Assembly: GCF_024970185.1 (NCBI RefSeq)
Contig: NZ_CP103965.1
Location: 4,088,001-4,152,000 of the forward strand
Length of the DNA stretch: 64,000 nt
Reading direction: 5' to 3'
From: Pseudomonas sp. N3-W
GTDB lineage: Bacteria > Pseudomonadota > Gammaproteobacteria > Pseudomonadales > Pseudomonadaceae
In this document: positions 45,802 through 57,824 of the stretch, piece by piece
How positions within the stretch are numbered: the stretch's first letter is position 1
Layout: every line of letters starts with the position of its first letter
Notes under the pieces: model-generated
Told to the model about the DNA's origin: nothing
The model's input: only the letters and a program-made list of their open reading frames with translations
Database searches by the model: none
Position numbers and translations under genes: made by a program

Positions 45802-46421
45802 GCCCGACTCAGGAGCAATTGACGGCACTCGGCGGCGTGTTTCTCGCCGCCGTGCTGGTCGACCGCATCGCCAAGAGCGGCCAGACCAGCGAAGCCGGCC
45901 TGAGCTGCATGCTCGGCAGCCTGCTGATCCGCGACCCCAAGGACACCCTTGAGGTGTATGGCGGCGACGACCTCAACCTGCGCGAAGGCTATCGCGCGTT
46001 GATCGGCGCCCTGGAGCGCGATCCCAGCACCCTTCAGCGCGAACCACTGCGTTATGCGCTGGCGATGCTCGGTCTTGAGCGGCAATTGGCCAAGCGCGAC
46101 GATATGCTGAACGTGATCGGCAAGCGCTTGCCGCAGATTCAATCTCAGGTCGAACATTTCGGCCCCGCTCACGAAAACGTGATCGCGGCTTGTGGCGCCC
46201 TGTATCAAGACACCTTGAGTACCTTGCGCCAGCGGATTCAAGTCCACGGCGACATGCGCAACCTGCAGCAACCGAGCAACGCCTCGAAGATCCGCGCCCT
46301 GTTGCTGGCCGGGATTCGTTCGGCGCGCCTGTGGCGACAGTTGGGCGGTCACCGCTGGCAATTGGTGATCAGCCGGCGCAAGTTACTCAAAGAGCTTTAC
46401 CCGTTGATGCGCAACGAATAA
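45798..46421 (+). CDS. hflD: High-frequency lysogenization protein HflD homologue
   Basis: A 207-residue helical protein of the HflD/DUF489 family, all-helical with a membrane-associated tendency. In E. coli it modulates lambda CII stability; its housekeeping role is unclear. Family segments: [60 protein letters not shown]. The ATG at 45798 overlaps the mnmA stop (ATGA); the longer frame at 45783 is inside mnmA. A terminator follows. Confidence 0.92.
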   Translation: MSPTQEQLTALGGVFLAAVLVDRIAKSGQTSEAGLSCMLGSLLIRDPKDTLEVYGGDDLNLREGYRALIGALERDPSTLQREPLRYALAMLGLERQLAKRDDMLNVIGKRLPQIQSQVEHFGPAHENVIAACGALYQDTLSTLRQRIQVHGDMRNLQQPSNASKIRALLLAGIRSARLWRQLGGHRWQLVISRRKLLKELYPLMRNE

Positions 46422-46458
46422 GTCGTATCGGCAAACTCTTACACCGTGTTACGCGTAA

Positions 46459-47916
<1,458 letters not shown>

Positions 47917-47938
47917 TCGACCGCTGCACCCGTTTGAG

Positions 47939-47963
47939 ACGCCCGGCAGCGCCGGGCGTTTTT
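47939..47963 (+). terminator. Rho-independent terminator of purB
   Basis: ACGCCCGGC (47939-47947) pairs with GCCGGGCGT (47951-47959), a 9-bp stem with a 3-base loop, followed by TTTTT. Confidence 0.92.
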
Positions 47964-48002
47964 ATTCCCGTCTGAAAAGTGCTTTTTTTCAATAGGTTAC
48001 AC

Positions 48003-49172
48003 ATGAATCCTGATATTCCTCTTCAACTTCTGGGCGGCATCACGGCGCGCGAATTCCTGCGCGATTACTGGCAGAAAAAACCGCTGCTGATCCGCCAGGC
48101 AATTCCTGATTTCGAAAGCCCGATCGATGCCGACGAGTTGGCCGGTCTGGCGCTGGAAGAGGAAGTCGAATCGCGCCTGGTGATCGAACACGGCGAGCGC
48201 CCTTGGGAACTGCGTCGCGGCCCGTTCGCCGAAGACGAATTCAGCAAACTGCCGGAAACCGAGTGGACCCTGCTGGTTCAGGCCGTTGACCAATTCGTGC
48301 CGGAAGTCAGCGAGTTGCTGGAAAATTTCCGCTTTCTGCCGAGCTGGCGTGTCGATGACGTGATGATCAGCTACGCCGCCCCAGGTGGCAGCGTCGGTCC
48401 GCACTTCGACAACTACGACGTGTTCCTGCTGCAAGGTCACGGCAAGCGCAACTGGAAAATCGGCCAGATGTGCGACTCCGAGAGCAAGCTGCTGCAGCAC
48501 GCAGACCTGCGCATCCTCGCCGAATTCGAAGCGAGCGAAGAATGGGTGCTGGAACCGGGCGACATGCTCTACCTGCCGCCACGCCTGGCCCATTGCGGGG
48601 TTGCGGTTGATGAGTGCATGACCTACTCGGTGGGCTTCCGCGCGCCGAGCGCCGCTGAAGTGCTGACGCATTTCACCGACTTCCTCAGCCAGTTCCTGAC
48701 GGACGAAGAGCGTTATACCGACGCCGACGCCGTGCCGGCCGTGGACCCGAACCAGATTCAACACGACGCCCTCGACCGCCTCAAAGCCTTGCTGGCCGAG
48801 CACATGAGCGACGAGCGCCTGTTGCTGACCTGGTTCGGCCAGTACATGACCGAGCCACGCTACCCGGAACTGGTAGTCGGCCCGGAAGAAGTCGAAGAAG
48901 AAGACCTGCTCAGCGCACTGGAACAAGGCGCGATCCTGATCCGCAACCCAAGCGCACGCATGGCCTGGTCCGAAGTTGATGACGACCTGCTGCTGTTCGC
49001 CAGCGGCCAGAGCCGCTACCTGCCGGGCAAGCTGCGCGAGCTGCTGAAAATGATCTGTGCCGCCGACGCCCTGCACACCGACAACCTCGGTGAATGGCTG
49101 AACGACGAGGACGGTCGTGGCTTGCTGTGCGAACTGGTCAAGCAAGGCAGCCTGGGGTTTGCTGATGAATAA
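48003..49172 (+). CDS. roxA: Ribosomal oxygenase RoxA (50S L16 arginine hydroxylase, YcfD type)
   Basis: A 389-residue JmjC-type 2-oxoglutarate/Fe(II) dioxygenase. Metal ligands are His134 and Asp136 (GPHFDNYD) and His197 (LPPRLAHCG), with spacing like E. coli YcfD, which hydroxylates an arginine of ribosomal protein L16. The N-terminus has the family motif FLRDYWQKKPLLIRQA, and a C-terminal winged-helix dimer part follows. The ATG at 48003 begins MNPDIPLQLLGG; eight codons upstream the frame overlaps the terminator region. The 3' end overlaps the GNAT gene by 8 bp. Confidence 0.93.
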   Translation: MNPDIPLQLLGGITAREFLRDYWQKKPLLIRQAIPDFESPIDADELAGLALEEEVESRLVIEHGERPWELRRGPFAEDEFSKLPETEWTLLVQAVDQFVPEVSELLENFRFLPSWRVDDVMISYAAPGGSVGPHFDNYDVFLLQGHGKRNWKIGQMCDSESKLLQHADLRILAEFEASEEWVLEPGDMLYLPPRLAHCGVAVDECMTYSVGFRAPSAAEVLTHFTDFLSQFLTDEERYTDADAVPAVDPNQIQHDALDRLKALLAEHMSDERLLLTWFGQYMTEPRYPELVVGPEEVEEEDLLSALEQGAILIRNPSARMAWSEVDDDLLLFASGQSRYLPGKLRELLKMICAADALHTDNLGEWLNDEDGRGLLCELVKQGSLGFADE

Positions 49173-49590
49173 AATCCACGTTCGTGTCGCAGACTGGCAA
49201 AAGGACATCGCCGAGATCCGGCGCATTCGTGAGACGGTGTTCATCGCCGAGCAATCTGTTCCACCTGAACTGGAATGGGATGCCGATGACGCGACAGCGG
49301 TGCACTTCCTCGCGTTCGAAGGCGACTTTCCGATTGGTACCGCCCGCCTGCTGCCCGATGGTCACATCGGCCGGGTGTCGGTCCTCAAGGACTGGCGCGG
49401 GCTGAAAGTCGGTGATGCGCTGATGCAAGCGGTGATCGGCGAAGCCGAGAAGCGCGGGCTGAAGCAGCAGATGCTGAGCGCGCAAGTGCAGGCCACGGCG
49501 TTCTATGAGCGCCTGGGTTTTACCTTGGTCAGTGAGGAGTTCCTGGAAGCAGGGATTCCGCATGTGGACATGGTGCGGCACTCGGCCTAG
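49165..49590 (+). CDS. GNAT-family N-acetyltransferase
   Basis: A 141-residue acetyltransferase. Motif A is GRVSVLKDWRGLKVGDALMQ (R/Q-x-x-G-x-A variant), and the C-terminal LSAQVQATAFYERLGFTLVS is the usual beta5-alpha4 segment. It resembles the ElaA/YjcF group that begins with RRIRETVFIAEQSVP. The start lies inside the end of roxA, so the two are translationally coupled. Substrate unknown. Confidence 0.87.
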   Translation: MNKIHVRVADWQKDIAEIRRIRETVFIAEQSVPPELEWDADDATAVHFLAFEGDFPIGTARLLPDGHIGRVSVLKDWRGLKVGDALMQAVIGEAEKRGLKQQMLSAQVQATAFYERLGFTLVSEEFLEAGIPHVDMVRHSA

Positions 49591-49627
49591 CCCTTGCCAC
49601 AAAAACAGCCTGCGAACACCATCGAAT

Positions 49628-49659
49628 CGCCCCGCCATCCTTGGATGCCGGGGCGTTTT
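49628..49659 (+). terminator. Rho-independent terminator of the roxA-GNAT operon
   Basis: CGCCCCG (49628-49634) pairs with CGGGGCG (49649-49655), followed by TTTT. The 14-base loop itself pairs partly (CATCC/GGATG). Confidence 0.85.
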
Positions 49660-49738
49660 GCTGTCTACGATTCAACTTGCCCCACCCCGGGCCGACAAAC
49701 TGGCAATATCAAGACTTTAGAAAGCGGAGATAACGGAC

Positions 49739-50500
49739 ATGTCCCTACGCACCCTGCTCACCACGCTGCTGCTGACCTGTAGTTTTTCGGTCATGGCCGC
49801 CACCGAGATTGTGCCCCTGAACTACCGCACCAGCGCCGATTTGCTGCCGGTGGCGCAGAATTTCATTGGCAAGGATGGCCAGGTCAGCGCCTACGGCAAC
49901 CAGTTGATCGTCAATGCCGAGCCCGGCAAAATCGACGAACTCAAAGCCCTTCTCGCAAAGCTCGACACCGCCCCCAAACGCTTGCTGATCACCGTTGATA
50001 CCAATGAAAACAACGTTCAGGGCGATCAGGGTTACTCGGTAAACGGCGCCGCGCCGAGCCAGACGCGCATCATCAATCGCAGCACCGACAGTCGCGACGG
50101 TGGCATTCAGCAAGTTCAGGCCAGCGAAGGCACACCGGCGCTGATCCAGGTCGGCCAAAGCGTGCCGCTGACCAGCACCCAGACCGACACGTACGGTCGC
50201 CTGCAGAGCCAGACCAACTATCGCAACGTCACCCAGGGGTTCTACGTGACCGCCAGCGTCACCGGTGACACCGTCCACCTGGCCATCAGCACCAACCGTG
50301 ACCGCATGAGCCAGGAACGTTCCGATGTAGTGAATGTGCAAAGCACCGACACAACTGTCACGGGGCGCCTCGGCGAGTGGATCACCCTGGCCGGCGTGAA
50401 TCGTGAGACTCAGGCCGATAAACAGGCGCTGACCCGCAGCTACTCTACTCAGGGCCGGGATGACATGACGTTGCGGGTGAAAGTCGACACTTTGGACTAA
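49739..50500 (+). CDS. Orphan secretin N-domain protein, periplasmic
   Basis: A 253-residue exported protein. The signal peptide is MSLRTLLTTLLLTCSFSVMA, cut before ATEIV. Residues 24-75 (EIVPLNYRTSADLLPVAQNF, YGNQLIVNAEPGKIDELKAL) form a secretin/NolW N-domain. The rest is a beta-rich domain (LLITVDTNENNVQG, GQSVPLTSTQTDTYGRLQSQ, TLRVKVDTLD) like the C-terminal secretin core but lacking the membrane-spanning portion. No type II/IV or phage secretion gene is nearby. It may assist an outer-membrane complex; the role is unknown. Confidence 0.7.
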   Translation: MSLRTLLTTLLLTCSFSVMAATEIVPLNYRTSADLLPVAQNFIGKDGQVSAYGNQLIVNAEPGKIDELKALLAKLDTAPKRLLITVDTNENNVQGDQGYSVNGAAPSQTRIINRSTDSRDGGIQQVQASEGTPALIQVGQSVPLTSTQTDTYGRLQSQTNYRNVTQGFYVTASVTGDTVHLAISTNRDRMSQERSDVVNVQSTDTTVTGRLGEWITLAGVNRETQADKQALTRSYSTQGRDDMTLRVKVDTLD

Positions 50501-50992
50501 AGCACCAAAAACTGACCGATTAGTCGTATTAGACCAAAGATGTAGTGCTTGAAAAAAAGCACTACAAAACGTTTGACGAGGCAAAAAAGCAGAGGCATGA
50601 TGGCCTCGCTCCCGCTAATCAGAGGCCCTGGCAAGGGCCTTCGAAGCGCTGCCCGCACCCACCCCCGCGAGCCGTTTCGTGTCTGTACCGCCCACAAGGT
50701 GTGTTTGACGAGGTTGCCGACTGGAACGAAGTTGTCCCGAGGGACGGAAGCGTATTTAGGTAACCCGGCACACACCTGATGTTCACATGAAGGCCCACGA
50801 TGCCCGAATGCGCTCGCCAGCCCGCCCTTACCTGCTCACTTCCCCTCGAGCCCATCGTTCATCCCGTCGCCAATCCCGCCGAATCCAACTTGACCGCCTA
50901 AGCTTCTGGTCAGCGAGCAGCCATCTACGCCATGCGTATCTGGCAGGAGCAGGAACTCTCCACCCAAGACCTATGCGACGAGGTTTATCTCC
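50501..50992. other. Intergenic gap before aceA
   Basis: These 492 bp contain a 10-bp hairpin TGTAGTGCTT/AAGCACTACA (50541-50566) just after the secretin-like gene, without a T-run, and a small GC palindrome (GGCCCTGGCAAGGGCC) at about 50624-50640. The last 200 bp lead into aceA, with GAGG 8 bases before its ATG. A 71-codon frame at 50787-51002 overlaps aceA and lacks gene character. No convincing gene seen. Confidence 0.5.
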
Positions 50993-52318
50993 ATGGCACT
51001 GACACGCGAACAGCAAATTGCAGCCCTCGAAAAAGACTGGGCTGAAAACCCACGCTGGAAAGGCGTGACACGCGCTTACTCCGCTGCTGACGTCGTCCGC
51101 CTGCGTGGCTCGGTTCAACCTGAGCACACCTTTGCAAGACTGGGCGCCGAGAAGCTTTGGAACCTGGTGACCCAGGGTGCCAAGCCGTCCTTCCGCCCTG
51201 AGAAAGATTTCGTCAACTGCATGGGCGCCCTGACCGGCGGCCAGGCTGTGCAACAAGTCAAAGCCGGTATCCAGGCGATCTACCTGTCGGGCTGGCAAGT
51301 TGCTGCGGACAACAACTCCGCCGAATCGATGTACCCGGACCAGTCGCTGTACCCGGTGGACTCGGTTCCAACCGTGGTCAAGCGCATCAACAACTCGTTC
51401 CGTCGTGCTGACCAGATCCAGTGGAAAGCCGGCAAAGGCCCGGGCGACGAAGGCTACATCGATTACTTCGCGCCAATCGTGGCTGACGCCGAAGCCGGTT
51501 TCGGCGGCGTATTGAACGCCTACGAGCTGATGAAAAGCATGATCGAAGCAGGCGCCGCCGGCGTTCACTTCGAAGACCAACTGGCTTCCGTGAAAAAATG
51601 TGGCCACATGGGCGGCAAGGTACTGGTTCCAACCCAGGAAGCCGTACAGAAGCTGACCGCCGCCCGCCTGGCCGCTGACGTGGCCGGCACGCCGACCATC
51701 ATCCTGGCGCGCACCGATGCCAACGCCGCTGACCTGCTGACGTCGGACTGCGACCCATACGACCAGCCGTTCGTGACGGGTGAACGTACCCAGGAAGGCT
51801 TCTACAAAGTACGCGCCGGCCTGGATCAAGCCATCGCTCGCGGCCTGGCCTATGCCCCGTACGCCGACCTGATCTGGTGCGAAACCGCCAAGCCGGACCT
51901 GGACGAAGCGCGTCGCTTCGCTGAAGCGATCAAGAAGGAATACCCGGACCAACTGCTGTCGTACAACTGCTCGCCTTCCTTCAACTGGAAGAAAAACCTG
52001 GACGACGCGACCATCGCCAAGTTCCAGCGCGAACTGTCCGCCATGGGCTACAAGCACCAGTTCATCACCCTGGCCGGCATTCACAACATGTGGCACAGCA
52101 TGTTCAACCTGGCGCACGACTACGCCCGCAACGACATGACCGCCTACGTGAAGCTGCAAGAGCAGGAATTCGCTGACGCCGCCAAGGGTTACACCTTCGT
52201 GGCTCACCAGCAGGAAGTGGGCACCGGCTACTTCGACGACATGACCACCGTGATTCAGGGCGGCACGTCTTCGGTCACCGCGCTGACCGGTTCGACTGAA
52301 GAAGAACAGTTCCACTGA
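50993..52318 (+). CDS. aceA: Isocitrate lyase
   Basis: Glyoxylate-shunt enzyme of 441 residues that splits isocitrate into succinate and glyoxylate. The active-site motif is [10 protein letters not shown] with the catalytic cysteine. Other family segments include [20 protein letters not shown] and [14 protein letters not shown]. Its length fits the E. coli-type enzyme and is shorter than the isocitrate lyase of P. aeruginosa as I recall it. It is monocistronic with a strong terminator. It allows growth on acetate and fatty acids, together with a malate synthase that is not in the window. Confidence 0.96.
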   Translation: MALTREQQIAALEKDWAENPRWKGVTRAYSAADVVRLRGSVQPEHTFARLGAEKLWNLVTQGAKPSFRPEKDFVNCMGALTGGQAVQQVKAGIQAIYLSGWQVAADNNSAESMYPDQSLYPVDSVPTVVKRINNSFRRADQIQWKAGKGPGDEGYIDYFAPIVADAEAGFGGVLNAYELMKSMIEAGAAGVHFEDQLASVKKCGHMGGKVLVPTQEAVQKLTAARLAADVAGTPTIILARTDANAADLLTSDCDPYDQPFVTGERTQEGFYKVRAGLDQAIARGLAYAPYADLIWCETAKPDLDEARRFAEAIKKEYPDQLLSYNCSPSFNWKKNLDDATIAKFQRELSAMGYKHQFITLAGIHNMWHSMFNLAHDYARNDMTAYVKLQEQEFADAAKGYTFVAHQQEVGTGYFDDMTTVIQGGTSSVTALTGSTEEEQFH

Positions 52319-52384
52319 TCTTCGCCTGAACAAACGGCCGTTGCGGACCGGATAGACAGCTAACCGCAACGTCGCACCTCTGAC

Positions 52385-52411
52385 GCCCCGACTGGTTCGG
52401 GGCTTTTTTTT
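52385..52411 (+). terminator. Rho-independent terminator of aceA
   Basis: GCCCCGA (52385-52391) pairs with TCGGGGC (52397-52403), loop CTGGT, followed by eight T. Confidence 0.93.
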
Positions 52412-52609
52412 GCCCATGATTCAGCACACACCACAAAACCCACAGAGGAATGCATCAGCCTTCAAAATTATGCAAAAGTCATTGATCCAGAGCAGCGCCA
52501 CCCTCAGAAAAATGCGCTAAAACGACCTCACCCGCTACTTGCAGTAACACGCATATAAGACAACTTTCCGGCCACCACCCCGTTAATCAGTTTAAAAACC
52601 CCTGCAAAC

Positions 52610-52628
52610 AATATTGATTATCATTTAG
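52610..52628. promoter_or_regulatory. Fur-box-like sequence upstream of nuoA
   Basis: AATATTGATTATCATTTAG matches the 19-base Fur consensus (GATAATGATAATCATTATC) at 13 of 19 positions by my count. It overlaps the -35 of a likely nuo promoter. AT-rich DNA gives chance matches, so this is tentative. Confidence 0.3.
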
Positions 52629-52876
52629 CTGCAACTATGTTCGTTACATTTCCCACAAAACATAATTCATCAAATGCCGGCTAATGCCCGGACCGCATGG
52701 GCTGCAGAGCTTTGGAGGTGCGCTATGTCCTTATTCCAATAAATAATTTCGCTATAGGAATTTTACTTGCTCGGTGTTTAGCCATAAAATCACCGCGATT
52801 GATTGCTGCGACATATCGTCACTGCTTTGTTTCTATCAAGCTCAGAGACCTTTGCTCTCTGTTAAGGATTACCAGC

Positions 52877-53290
52877 ATGCCCGAAGCGACAGGACTCATG
52901 GCCCACAACTGGGGCTTTGCCATTTTCCTTCTGGGCGTCGTCGGCCTCTGCGCCTTCATGCTCGGCGTCTCCAGCCTCCTTGGGTCAAAAGCCTGGGGCC
53001 GCAGCAAAAACGAACCGTTCGAGTCCGGCATGCTACCCACCGGTGGCGCCCGCTTGCGGCTCTCAGCCAAATTCTATCTGGTCGCGATGCTCTTCGTGAT
53101 CTTCGACATCGAAGCCCTCTTTCTCTTTGCCTGGTCTGTGTCCGTCCGCGAAAGCGGCTGGACCGGATTCGTCGAAGCTCTCGTTTTCATAGCAATTCTG
53201 TTGGCAGGTCTTGTCTACCTGTTCCGAGTGGGCGCCCTTGACTGGGCTCCGGAAGCTCGTCGCAAGCGGCAGGCGAAGCTGAAACAATGA
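52877..53290 (+). CDS. nuoA: NADH-quinone oxidoreductase subunit A
   Basis: A 137-residue membrane subunit of complex I with three helices. [20 protein letters not shown] is the conserved NuoA loop near the quinone site, and [14 protein letters not shown] is the second helix. The ATG at 52877 has AAGGA 8 bases upstream and begins [14 protein letters not shown]. First gene of the nuo operon; nuoB follows after 10 bp. Confidence 0.95.
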   Translation: MPEATGLMAHNWGFAIFLLGVVGLCAFMLGVSSLLGSKAWGRSKNEPFESGMLPTGGARLRLSAKFYLVAMLFVIFDIEALFLFAWSVSVRESGWTGFVEALVFIAILLAGLVYLFRVGALDWAPEARRKRQAKLKQ

Positions 53291-53300
53291 GGCTTTGGCA

Positions 53301-53975
53301 ATGCAATACAATCTCACCAGGATCGACCCCGATGCTCCTAACGAGCAGTATCCGATTGGCGAACGGGAAACCGTTTCCGATCCGTTAGAAGATCAAGTTC
53401 ACAAAAACATTTTCATGGGCAAGCTCGAAGACGTGCTTAACGGCACGATCAACTGGGGGCGCAAGAACTCCCTGTGGCCGTACAACTTCGGTCTTTCGTG
53501 CTGCTACGTGGAAATGACCACCGCCTTCACGGCGCCCCACGACATCGCGCGCTTTGGCGCCGAGGTTATCCGGGCATCGCCGCGCCAGGCGGATTTCATG
53601 GTTATCGCCGGGACCTGCTTCATCAAGATGGCGCCGATCATTCAGCGTCTCTACGAGCAGATGCTCGAACCGAAGTGGGTCATCTCCATGGGTTCGTGCG
53701 CCAACTCCGGTGGCATGTACGACATCTACTCCGTCGTTCAAGGGGTGGACAAGTTCCTGCCCGTGGACGTCTACGTGCCTGGCTGCCCGCCCCGCCCTGA
53801 AGCTTTTCTGCAAGGCTTGATGCTGTTGCAGGAGTCGATTGGACAGGAGCGTCGTCCGCTTTCCTGGGTCGTTGGCGATCAAGGCGTGTACCGCGCCGAG
53901 ATGCCTTCGCAAAAGGAACAGCGCCGCGAACAGCGAATCGCAGTCACCAACCTGCGCAGCCCCGACGAAGTCTGA
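53301..53975 (+). CDS. nuoB: NADH-quinone oxidoreductase subunit B
   Basis: A 224-residue peripheral-arm subunit that carries the terminal 4Fe-4S cluster N2. Cluster ligands are the tandem cysteines in [10 protein letters not shown], plus MGSCANSGG and [12 protein letters not shown]. The ATG at 53301 has GAGG 8 bases upstream; an in-frame TTG two codons earlier is not needed. The N-terminal 35-residue acidic extension is usual in gamma-proteobacteria. Confidence 0.96.
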   Translation: MQYNLTRIDPDAPNEQYPIGERETVSDPLEDQVHKNIFMGKLEDVLNGTINWGRKNSLWPYNFGLSCCYVEMTTAFTAPHDIARFGAEVIRASPRQADFMVIAGTCFIKMAPIIQRLYEQMLEPKWVISMGSCANSGGMYDIYSVVQGVDKFLPVDVYVPGCPPRPEAFLQGLMLLQESIGQERRPLSWVVGDQGVYRAEMPSQKEQRREQRIAVTNLRSPDEV

Positions 53976-53997
53976 TCCAGATCTGCTTCTTTCATAG

Positions 53998-55833
<1,836 letters not shown>

Positions 55834-55835
55834 GC

Positions 55836-56333
55836 ATGAATAGCACGCTTATCCAGACAGACCGTTTCACCCTGAGTGAAACCGAGCGCTCGGCCATCGA
55901 GCACGAGCTGCATCACTACGAAGACCCGCGCGCGGCGTCGATCGAAGCCCTGAAGATCGTCCAGAAGGAACGTGGCTGGGTGCCTGACGGCGCTCTGTAC
56001 GCCATCGGCGAGATCCTCGGCATTCCGGCCAGCGACGTCGAAGGCGTGGCGACGTTCTATAGCCAGATCTTCCGTCAGCCCGTTGGCCGTCACATCATTC
56101 GCGTCTGCGACAGCATGGTCTGCTACATCGGTGGCCACGAGTCCGTGGTCAGCGAAATTCAGGGCAAGCTGGGCATTGGCCTGGGTCAGACCACGGCCGA
56201 CGGTCGTTTCACCCTGCTGCCGGTCTGCTGCCTGGGCAACTGCGACAAGGCGCCGGCGTTGATGATCGACGACGACACATTCGGTGACGTGCAGCCAGCT
56301 GGCGTCGCCAAATTGCTCGAGGGCTACGTATGA
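55836..56333 (+). CDS. nuoE: NADH-quinone oxidoreductase subunit E
   Basis: A 165-residue thioredoxin-fold subunit that binds the 2Fe-2S cluster N1a. Cysteines are in [12 protein letters not shown] and [13 protein letters not shown]. It starts two bases after the nuoCD stop and overlaps nuoF by 4 bp, so translation is coupled. Confidence 0.95.
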   Translation: MNSTLIQTDRFTLSETERSAIEHELHHYEDPRAASIEALKIVQKERGWVPDGALYAIGEILGIPASDVEGVATFYSQIFRQPVGRHIIRVCDSMVCYIGGHESVVSEIQGKLGIGLGQTTADGRFTLLPVCCLGNCDKAPALMIDDDTFGDVQPAGVAKLLEGYV

Positions 56334-57688
56334 CCCTGACCTCCTTCGGTCCTGCCAACCGCATCAAGCGCTCGGCCGAGACTCACCCCCTGACCTGGCG
56401 TCTGCGTGACGACGGCGAAGCCGTGTGGCTCGACGAGTACCAGGCCAAGAACGGTTACGCCGCTGCGCGCAAAGCCTTCGCCGACATGGCCCAGGACGAG
56501 ATCGTCCAGACCGTGAAAGATGCAGGCCTCAAAGGTCGCGGCGGTGCAGGCTTCCCCACTGGCGTGAAGTGGGGCCTGATGCCCAAGGACGAATCCATCA
56601 ACATCCGCTACCTGCTGTGCAACGCGGATGAAATGGAGCCGAACACCTGGAAAGACCGCATGCTGATGGAGCAACTGCCCCATCTGCTGATCGAAGGCAT
56701 GCTGATCAGTGCTCGCGCACTGAAAACCTACCGTGGCTACATCTTCCTGCGTGGCGAATACACCACCGCCGCCAAGCACCTGAACCGTGCCGTGGAAGAA
56801 GCCAAGGCAGCGGGCCTGCTGGGCAAGAACATCCTGGGCAGCGGCTTCGATTTCGAGCTGTTCGTCCACACCGGTGCCGGGCGTTACATCTGCGGTGAAG
56901 AAACCGCACTGATCAACTCCCTCGAGGGCCGTCGCGCCAACCCGCGCTCCAAGCCGCCCTTCCCTGCCGCCGTTGGCGTGTGGGGCAAGCCGACTTGCGT
57001 GAACAACGTTGAAACCCTGTGCAACGTGCCGGCGATCATTGCCGACGGCGTGGACTGGTACAAATCGTTGGCCCGCGCAGGCAGCGAAGACATGGGCACC
57101 AAGCTCATGGGCTTCTCCGGCAAAGTGAAGAACCCGGGCCTGTGGGAGCTGCCGTTCGGCGTCACCGGTCGCGAGCTGTTCGAAGACTACGCCGGCGGCA
57201 TGCGCGACGGCTTCAAGCTCAAGGCCTGGCAGCCAGGCGGTGCCGGTACCGGCTTCCTGCTGCCGGAACACCTGGACGCACAAATGTACGCCGGCGGCAT
57301 TGCCAAAGTGGGCACCCGTATGGGTACCGGCCTGGCGATGGCGGTGGACGACAGCGTCAACATGGTTTCCCTGCTGCGCAACATGGAAGAGTTCTTCTCC
57401 CGCGAGTCGTGCGGCTTCTGCACCCCGTGCCGTGATGGTCTGCCGTGGAGCGTCAAGCTGCTGCGTGCGATCGAGAACGGTGAAGGGCAAGCCGGCGATA
57501 TCGAGACCCTGCTGGGTCTGGTCGGTTTCCTCGGCCCTGGCAAGACCTTCTGTGCTCACGCACCGGGCGCCGTGGAGCCATTGGGCAGCGCAATCAAATA
57601 TTTCCGCTCTGAATTCGAGGCCGGTATCGCGCCAACCCGCGCGGGCGATCTCAATCAGGTGGTAACAGCGACCATGGTCGGTGCGTAA
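56330..57688 (+). CDS. nuoF: NADH-quinone oxidoreductase subunit F (NADH/FMN-binding)
   Basis: A 452-residue subunit that binds NADH, FMN and the N3 4Fe-4S cluster. The FMN/NADH motif is [18 protein letters not shown], the second glycine-rich site is [19 protein letters not shown], and the cluster motif is [11 protein letters not shown] with a later Cys in TFCAHAPG. The start overlaps the nuoE stop. A 136 bp gap with a hairpin follows before nuoG. Confidence 0.96.
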   Translation: MTLTSFGPANRIKRSAETHPLTWRLRDDGEAVWLDEYQAKNGYAAARKAFADMAQDEIVQTVKDAGLKGRGGAGFPTGVKWGLMPKDESINIRYLLCNADEMEPNTWKDRMLMEQLPHLLIEGMLISARALKTYRGYIFLRGEYTTAAKHLNRAVEEAKAAGLLGKNILGSGFDFELFVHTGAGRYICGEETALINSLEGRRANPRSKPPFPAAVGVWGKPTCVNNVETLCNVPAIIADGVDWYKSLARAGSEDMGTKLMGFSGKVKNPGLWELPFGVTGRELFEDYAGGMRDGFKLKAWQPGGAGTGFLLPEHLDAQMYAGGIAKVGTRMGTGLAMAVDDSVNMVSLLRNMEEFFSRESCGFCTPCRDGLPWSVKLLRAIENGEGQAGDIETLLGLVGFLGPGKTFCAHAPGAVEPLGSAIKYFRSEFEAGIAPTRAGDLNQVVTATMVGA

Positions 57689-57693
57689 CGCTT

Positions 57694-57726
57694 AAAAAGG
57701 CGAAGGGTCCGTGCCCCTCGCCTTCT
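57694..57726 (+). other. Hairpin in the nuoF-nuoG gap
   Basis: AAGGCGAAGGG and CCCCTCGCCTT form a near-perfect stem around TCCGTG, with only a TCTCGTTCG tail rather than a T-run. Lying inside the operon, it could be an mRNA-stabilising or partial-termination element between NuoF and NuoG. Confidence 0.45.
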
Positions 57727-57824
57727 CGTTCGATGACGCCTTTCGAGGCTGTTTGGATTCGGACGAATAACAAGATTCCATTAGCCACGCCCGCTGACAC
57801 CGGGCCAACGAAGAACTTTGAACC

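Larger units (their letters stand above)
52319..52876. other. Gap aceA / nuo: terminator, AT-rich region, nuo promoter
   Basis: After the aceA terminator, 52420-52860 is markedly AT-rich compared with its surroundings. It contains a plausible promoter (TTGATT 52614-52619, 16 bp, TATGTT 52636-52641) and a Fur-like sequence overlapping its -35 (listed separately). The message leader before nuoA would be about 230 bases. An open frame upstream of nuoA from 52697 has no ribosome site and is not called. Confidence 0.5.

Noticed and set aside
50787..51002. A 71-codon ORF upstream of and overlapping aceA
   Set aside because: It is Arg/Ser/His-rich like a random GC frame, has no good ribosome site, and overlaps the start of aceA.
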